A program made the translations under genes and the position numbers. From Eggerthellaceae bacterium (GTDB taxonomy: Bacteria; Actinomycetota; Coriobacteriia; Coriobacteriales; Eggerthellaceae): a DNA stretch of 9,722 nt. The number at the start of each line of letters is the position of its first letter. Positions within the stretch are counted from its first letter, which is position 1. The notes under the pieces were generated by a model. That model made no database searches and was not told the DNA's origin. It saw only the letters and a list, made by a program, of their open reading frames with translations. Location: NCBI GenBank assembly GCA_900753095.1, contig CAADXT010000051.1, positions 1-9,722 of the forward strand, read 5' to 3'. Below are positions 7,707 to 9,722 of the stretch, piece after piece.

Positions 7707-7770
7707 GCGGGTGGCCCCGCCTTCTATTTCCGGCGGATTCGCTCCGCCCATTTCCCTGGCAAACGCCAGG
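7707..7770 (-). promoter_or_regulatory. Three tandem GC-rich hairpins between efeU and efeO
   Basis: In the efeU-efeO gap three perfect short stems follow each other. They are CCTGGC/GCCAGG (7755-7760 with 7765-7770, 4-base loop), GGCGGA/TCCGCC (7732-7737 with 7743-7748, 5-base loop) and GCGGG/CCCGC (7707-7711 with 7716-7720, 4-base loop). None is followed by a U-tract on the minus strand. The last ends just before the efeO ribosome binding site. They could stabilise or process the mRNA, or set efeO translation. Confidence 0.5.
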
Positions 7771-7819
7771 CCAGTTACCTTTTCAAAAGCCGCCACTTTG
7801 CCGCAGCAGCCGTGAAACC

Positions 7820-9379
7820 TTATTTGCGGGAAGCTTTTGGCGCCTTGCTTCCCCTGCGCTTCGCCTCCCATGCGGTTGCTGCCACCAGGCCCGCTGCGAT
7901 GCATGTCAGGGCCACAGGGCACCACAACCACCACAGCTTCGCCTCCTCGGCAGCAAGCTGAGCTTGCTGCAGGCTGCTCTCAGCCGCGGAAACCTCATCG
8001 TCGGAAACCGACCAGCTACCGCTGAGGGCAGCGGAAACACTTACGGTTTTCGTGCCGGAGATGCCACCGCCGCTAAGCGTTGCCAAGAGCTTTTCATCGC
8101 AGCTGGCGCGCAGAAGAGAGGTGTTGCTGGTGCGCGCGGTGTACGTTGCCGATTCTGCCCAGGAGACCTCGAAGGGGCCCGGCGTGCGCTCAGTGTTCAA
8201 GCCGCTTGGCACGCGGCCGCCGTTCATGGTGCGCAACTCGTTAAGCGTGATGGTGGAAGGAAGAGCGGCGTCAGGTTCGACGCTTTTGGTGGTTTCCCAC
8301 TGAACCAGGGGCAGACCGTCGAGCTCGCCTTCGGATACACGGGAAAGCTCCACCGCTTCGTGTTCCGCACCGTCACTGTATTCGAGCGTTGCCGCATCGG
8401 CGCTGACCTCGGCCAGCGTTACTTGGGAAACGGTATCGGAGCCCTCAACAGCACGGGTGTTCCCGGCAACATCGGTGTCGACACGCGGCGCAAGCAGCGT
8501 AAGGCCGAGGGCAACCACGACGCACACCCCCGCAGCAATGCGCTTTGCCAGCTGTCGGCGCTCGAACGAGAACGCGAGCTTACGGGGCCAGCAGTAGACG
8601 ATCATCACGGGGATAAGGTATGCCGCCCAGGCAAGCACTTCGATAAGACGCGGGTCGGCCTGAATGCTGAACATGCCAGTGAGCAAGGCGCCCACCACAG
8701 AGTCGTTTTGGATAAGCCACGAAAGGTCCACTACCTGCAGCTGGCCGATGTTCACCCAACCTGCTTCGTGCGCCGTGCGGAAGCAGTTGGCAACGAAGCC
8801 CGCGGCCACCAAGATGAGGAACGGGCCAGTGACCTTGAAGAACGTGCCCAGATTGAAACGGGCTCCGCCAAAATAGATGAGGTAACCCACCGCAACGGCG
8901 ATGAGCACGCCAAGAAGCGCACCGACGATGCCCAGCCATTCGCTGCCTGCCGAAGATGCCTGGAACACCGCAAGCAGGAACACGGCGGTTTCGAAGCCTT
9001 CCTTGATGATGGCCAGGAACGCCATGCCAGCCATGGCCTTTTCGCCACCGGAGGAAAGCGATGACTGAGCGCTGGACTCCAAGGAATCCTTCATGCTGCG
9101 AGCGTTCGTGTTCATCCACAAGATCATGGTGGTTACGAACACCACGGCAACGATGCCGATGATGGTTTCAAGCGCTTCCTGCTGAGCCTGGGGCAAAGCC
9201 GTGGAGAACACGTTGAGCCCCACACCCACGGCAACGCTCAAAAACACCGCAGCCAGCGTAGCGATGATAAGAGGGCGAAGCGGGGAGCCGTTGCGCTTCA
9301 GGAAAGCGGCCAATATGCCGACGATCAGCGAGGCTTCCAAGCCCTCGCGCAGGCCAATCAAAAACGCCGCAACGAACAA
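7820..9379 (-). CDS. efeU: EfeU: FTR1-type high-affinity iron permease with long C-terminal extracytoplasmic extension
   Basis: The start is taken as TTG 9379 (519 residues). It has AAGGGG 7 bases upstream, and the resulting N-terminus FVAAFLIGLREGLEA matches E. coli EfeU (FVPFLIMLREGLEA). A GTG in frame at 9406 has no ribosome binding site. The FTR1 core shows the iron-translocation motifs REGLE (11-15) and KEGFE (126-130, Lys replacing Arg) within about seven membrane segments, ending near residue 270. E. coli EfeU stops at about 276 residues. This protein continues with a membrane segment (about 278-297), a Ser/Thr/Glu-rich extracytoplasmic region (about 299-479), another membrane helix (about 481-503) and a basic tail (KRRGSKAPK). 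The core's role is import of Fe(III) supplied by EfeO. The added domain is not recognised. It is the first gene after the promoter region, 128 bases ahead of efeO. Confidence 0.93.
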   Translation of the reverse strand: MFVAAFLIGLREGLEASLIVGILAAFLKRNGSPLRPLIIATLAAVFLSVAVGVGLNVFSTALPQAQQEALETIIGIVAVVFVTTMILWMNTNARSMKDSLESSAQSSLSSGGEKAMAGMAFLAIIKEGFETAVFLLAVFQASSAGSEWLGIVGALLGVLIAVAVGYLIYFGGARFNLGTFFKVTGPFLILVAAGFVANCFRTAHEAGWVNIGQLQVVDLSWLIQNDSVVGALLTGMFSIQADPRLIEVLAWAAYLIPVMIVYCWPRKLAFSFERRQLAKRIAAGVCVVVALGLTLLAPRVDTDVAGNTRAVEGSDTVSQVTLAEVSADAATLEYSDGAEHEAVELSRVSEGELDGLPLVQWETTKSVEPDAALPSTITLNELRTMNGGRVPSGLNTERTPGPFEVSWAESATYTARTSNTSLLRASCDEKLLATLSGGGISGTKTVSVSAALSGSWSVSDDEVSAAESSLQQAQLAAEEAKLWWLWCPVALTCIAAGLVAATAWEAKRRGSKAPKASRK

Positions 9380-9386
9380 CGCGCTT

Positions 9387-9392
9387 CCCCTT
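9387..9392 (-). promoter_or_regulatory. Ribosome binding site deciding the TTG start of efeU
   Basis: AAGGGG on the minus strand lies 7 bases before TTG 9379. It is inside the frame opened by GTG 9406, which has no such site, and so supports the unusual TTG start. Confidence 0.7.
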
Positions 9393-9398
9393 TCAAGA

Positions 9399-9414
9399 GT
9401 TAACACTGGGTAAC
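9399..9414. repeat. GTTA...TAAC dyad, copy 1 (candidate operator in the efeU leader)
   Basis: GTTAACACTGGGTAAC is an imperfect dyad that shares 11 of 16 positions with the copy at 9467-9482 (pattern GTTAnnnCnGGnTAAC). It lies downstream of the -10 box at 9430-9435, where a bound repressor could block transcription. The binding protein is unknown. It shares the GGxTAA look of DtxR/IdeR sites but not their full consensus. Confidence 0.35.
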
Positions 9415-9429
9415 AAATCTAGCGCGTTT

Positions 9430-9458
9430 ACGATAGGACAGAAGTTAGCCTCAGTCAA
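9430..9458 (-). promoter_or_regulatory. Sigma70-type promoter of the efeUOB operon
   Basis: On the minus strand TTGACT (9458-9453) is followed after 17 bases by TATCGT (9435-9430), matching the consensus at 5 of 6 and 4 of 6 positions. An A/T-rich run lies just upstream of the -35 box. The start point would be near 9423, giving a leader of about 44 bases to TTG 9379. It is the only strong promoter seen for the minus-strand gene group. Confidence 0.65.
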
Positions 9459-9466
9459 CAAAAAAA

Positions 9467-9482
9467 GTTATACCAGGTTAAC
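9467..9482. repeat. GTTA...TAAC dyad, copy 2, overlapping a possible extended -10 promoter
   Basis: GTTATACCAGGTTAAC resembles the copy at 9399-9414. On the minus strand it contains TGGTATAAC, an extended -10 element (TATAAC at 9472-9467), so a second promoter may start near 9460. With its partner copy it brackets the main promoter, centres 68 bases apart, as expected of an operator pair. Regulator identity is not shown. Confidence 0.35.
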
Positions 9483-9722
9483 TAGCGTCATTATCAGGGG
9501 AAGTTGATGCCCAAAAGGCATCAACGTGTCCAAGAGGCTGCTCTCTTATACGCAGTGAGCAAAGGATGTTGGCGTCGGGCGATCCCGCGCCCCGCAGCAT
9601 TTTGGCGCACAAGCCTATGGAAGAGTCATCGGTTCGAGCCCGTCCAACATTGCTGCCACAAAAACGAGCAAGAAGCATTTCTTAATACCGTTGTCGGGAA
9701 AATCAGCGAGCACGGTCCTGAC
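9483..9722. other. Non-coding region upstream of the efe promoter, with hairpin and cloverleaf-like fold
   Basis: The gene-free stretch runs from 9380 to the window edge, 343 bases; its promoter part is listed separately. The remainder holds a perfect 9-bp stem GTTGATGCC/GGCATCAAC (9503-9511 with 9517-9525, 5-base loop) without a U-tract. It also holds a multi-stem fold at 9566-9650 closed by ATGTTGG/CCAACAT. A 66-codon minus-strand frame (9678-9478) has no convincing ribosome binding site or recognisable product and is not called as a gene. Nothing else was recognised up to the edge. Confidence 0.5.

Noticed and set aside
6426..7961. Long open frame on the plus strand, 511 codons
   Set aside because: It is antisense to all of efeO, whose domains, lipobox and ribosome binding site are convincing; the open frame reflects GC-rich codon use.
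7637..9064. Open frame of 475 codons on the plus strand
   Set aside because: It is antisense to efeU and its translation is rich in Arg, Gly and His without domain features.
9380..9406. GTG at 9406 as the start of efeU
   Set aside because: There is no ribosome binding site; the strong AAGGGG lies inside this extension and points to TTG 9379, which also matches the family N-terminus.
9488..9496. Fur box, from TGATAATGA on the minus strand
   Set aside because: Only one half-site matches; the facing half (ACGCTAG) does not resemble ATTATCA.
9566..9658. A tRNA gene on the plus strand, suggested by GGTTCGAGCCC, a 7-bp closing stem and CCA at 9656-9658
   Set aside because: There is no D-loop with the usual GG and no 7-base anticodon loop, the T-stem has only 3 good pairs, and the CCA is out of register with the closing stem.
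9478..9678. A 66-codon frame on the minus strand upstream of efeU
   Set aside because: It has no clear ribosome binding site, matches no family I know, and overlaps hairpins and promoter-proximal DNA.
9670..9683. Inverted repeat AAGAA-GCAT-TTCTT
   Set aside because: It is five weak pairs in A/T-rich sequence with nothing around it to suggest a function.

Overview
The window looks like a chromosomal segment of a high-GC Gram-positive bacterium, most likely an actinobacterium of the Coriobacteriia/Eggerthellaceae type. That assignment is inference, from the GC-rich codon use, the fused CydD-CydC-type ABC exporter, the lipoprotein form of EfeO, and a flavinylated NapH-like protein. No taxonomic marker gene is present. 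All five recognisable genes lie on the minus strand, so transcription runs from the right edge of the window to the left.

Right to left, the layout is as follows. (1) 9380-9722 is a non-coding region. It holds a good sigma70-type promoter (9430-9458), a second extended -10 candidate, two similar 16-bp GTTA...TAAC dyads bracketing the promoters, a perfect 9-bp hairpin, and a cloverleaf-like fold with a tRNA T-loop motif. (2) efeU (7820-9379) is an FTR1-type iron permease with an unusually long extra C-terminal extracytoplasmic domain. (3) efeO (6444-7691) is a lipoprotein with a cupredoxin-like domain and an M75/imelysin domain. (4) efeB (4921-6279) is a Tat-exported DyP-type haem peroxidase. 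(5) 1160-4783 encodes a 1207-residue fusion of two ABC exporter half-transporters, CydD-like then CydC-like. (6) 1-1124, cut by the left edge, encodes a membrane protein with a signal sequence, an extracytoplasmic covalent FMN-binding domain and a NapH/NosR-type membrane domain with two Cys-x3-Cys motifs.

The efeUOB genes form a complete elemental-iron uptake system: EfeB oxidises Fe(II), EfeO binds iron outside the membrane, and EfeU carries it in. A terminator-like hairpin follows efeB. A second hairpin with a U-tract sits directly in front of the ribosome binding site of the ABC gene, so the last two genes may be expressed by readthrough, by attenuation, or from an unrecognised promoter. 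The FMN/NapH gene starts 35 bases after the ABC gene with its own Shine-Dalgarno and is almost certainly co-transcribed with it. A working idea, not proven here, is that the FMN/Fe-S protein moves electrons across the membrane to serve iron or haem-peroxidase redox chemistry outside, while the ABC exporter handles haem or thiols.

The gaps between the efe genes (116-165 bases) are rich in strong hairpins without U-tracts, which suggests RNA-level tuning of the ratio of permease, lipoprotein and peroxidase.
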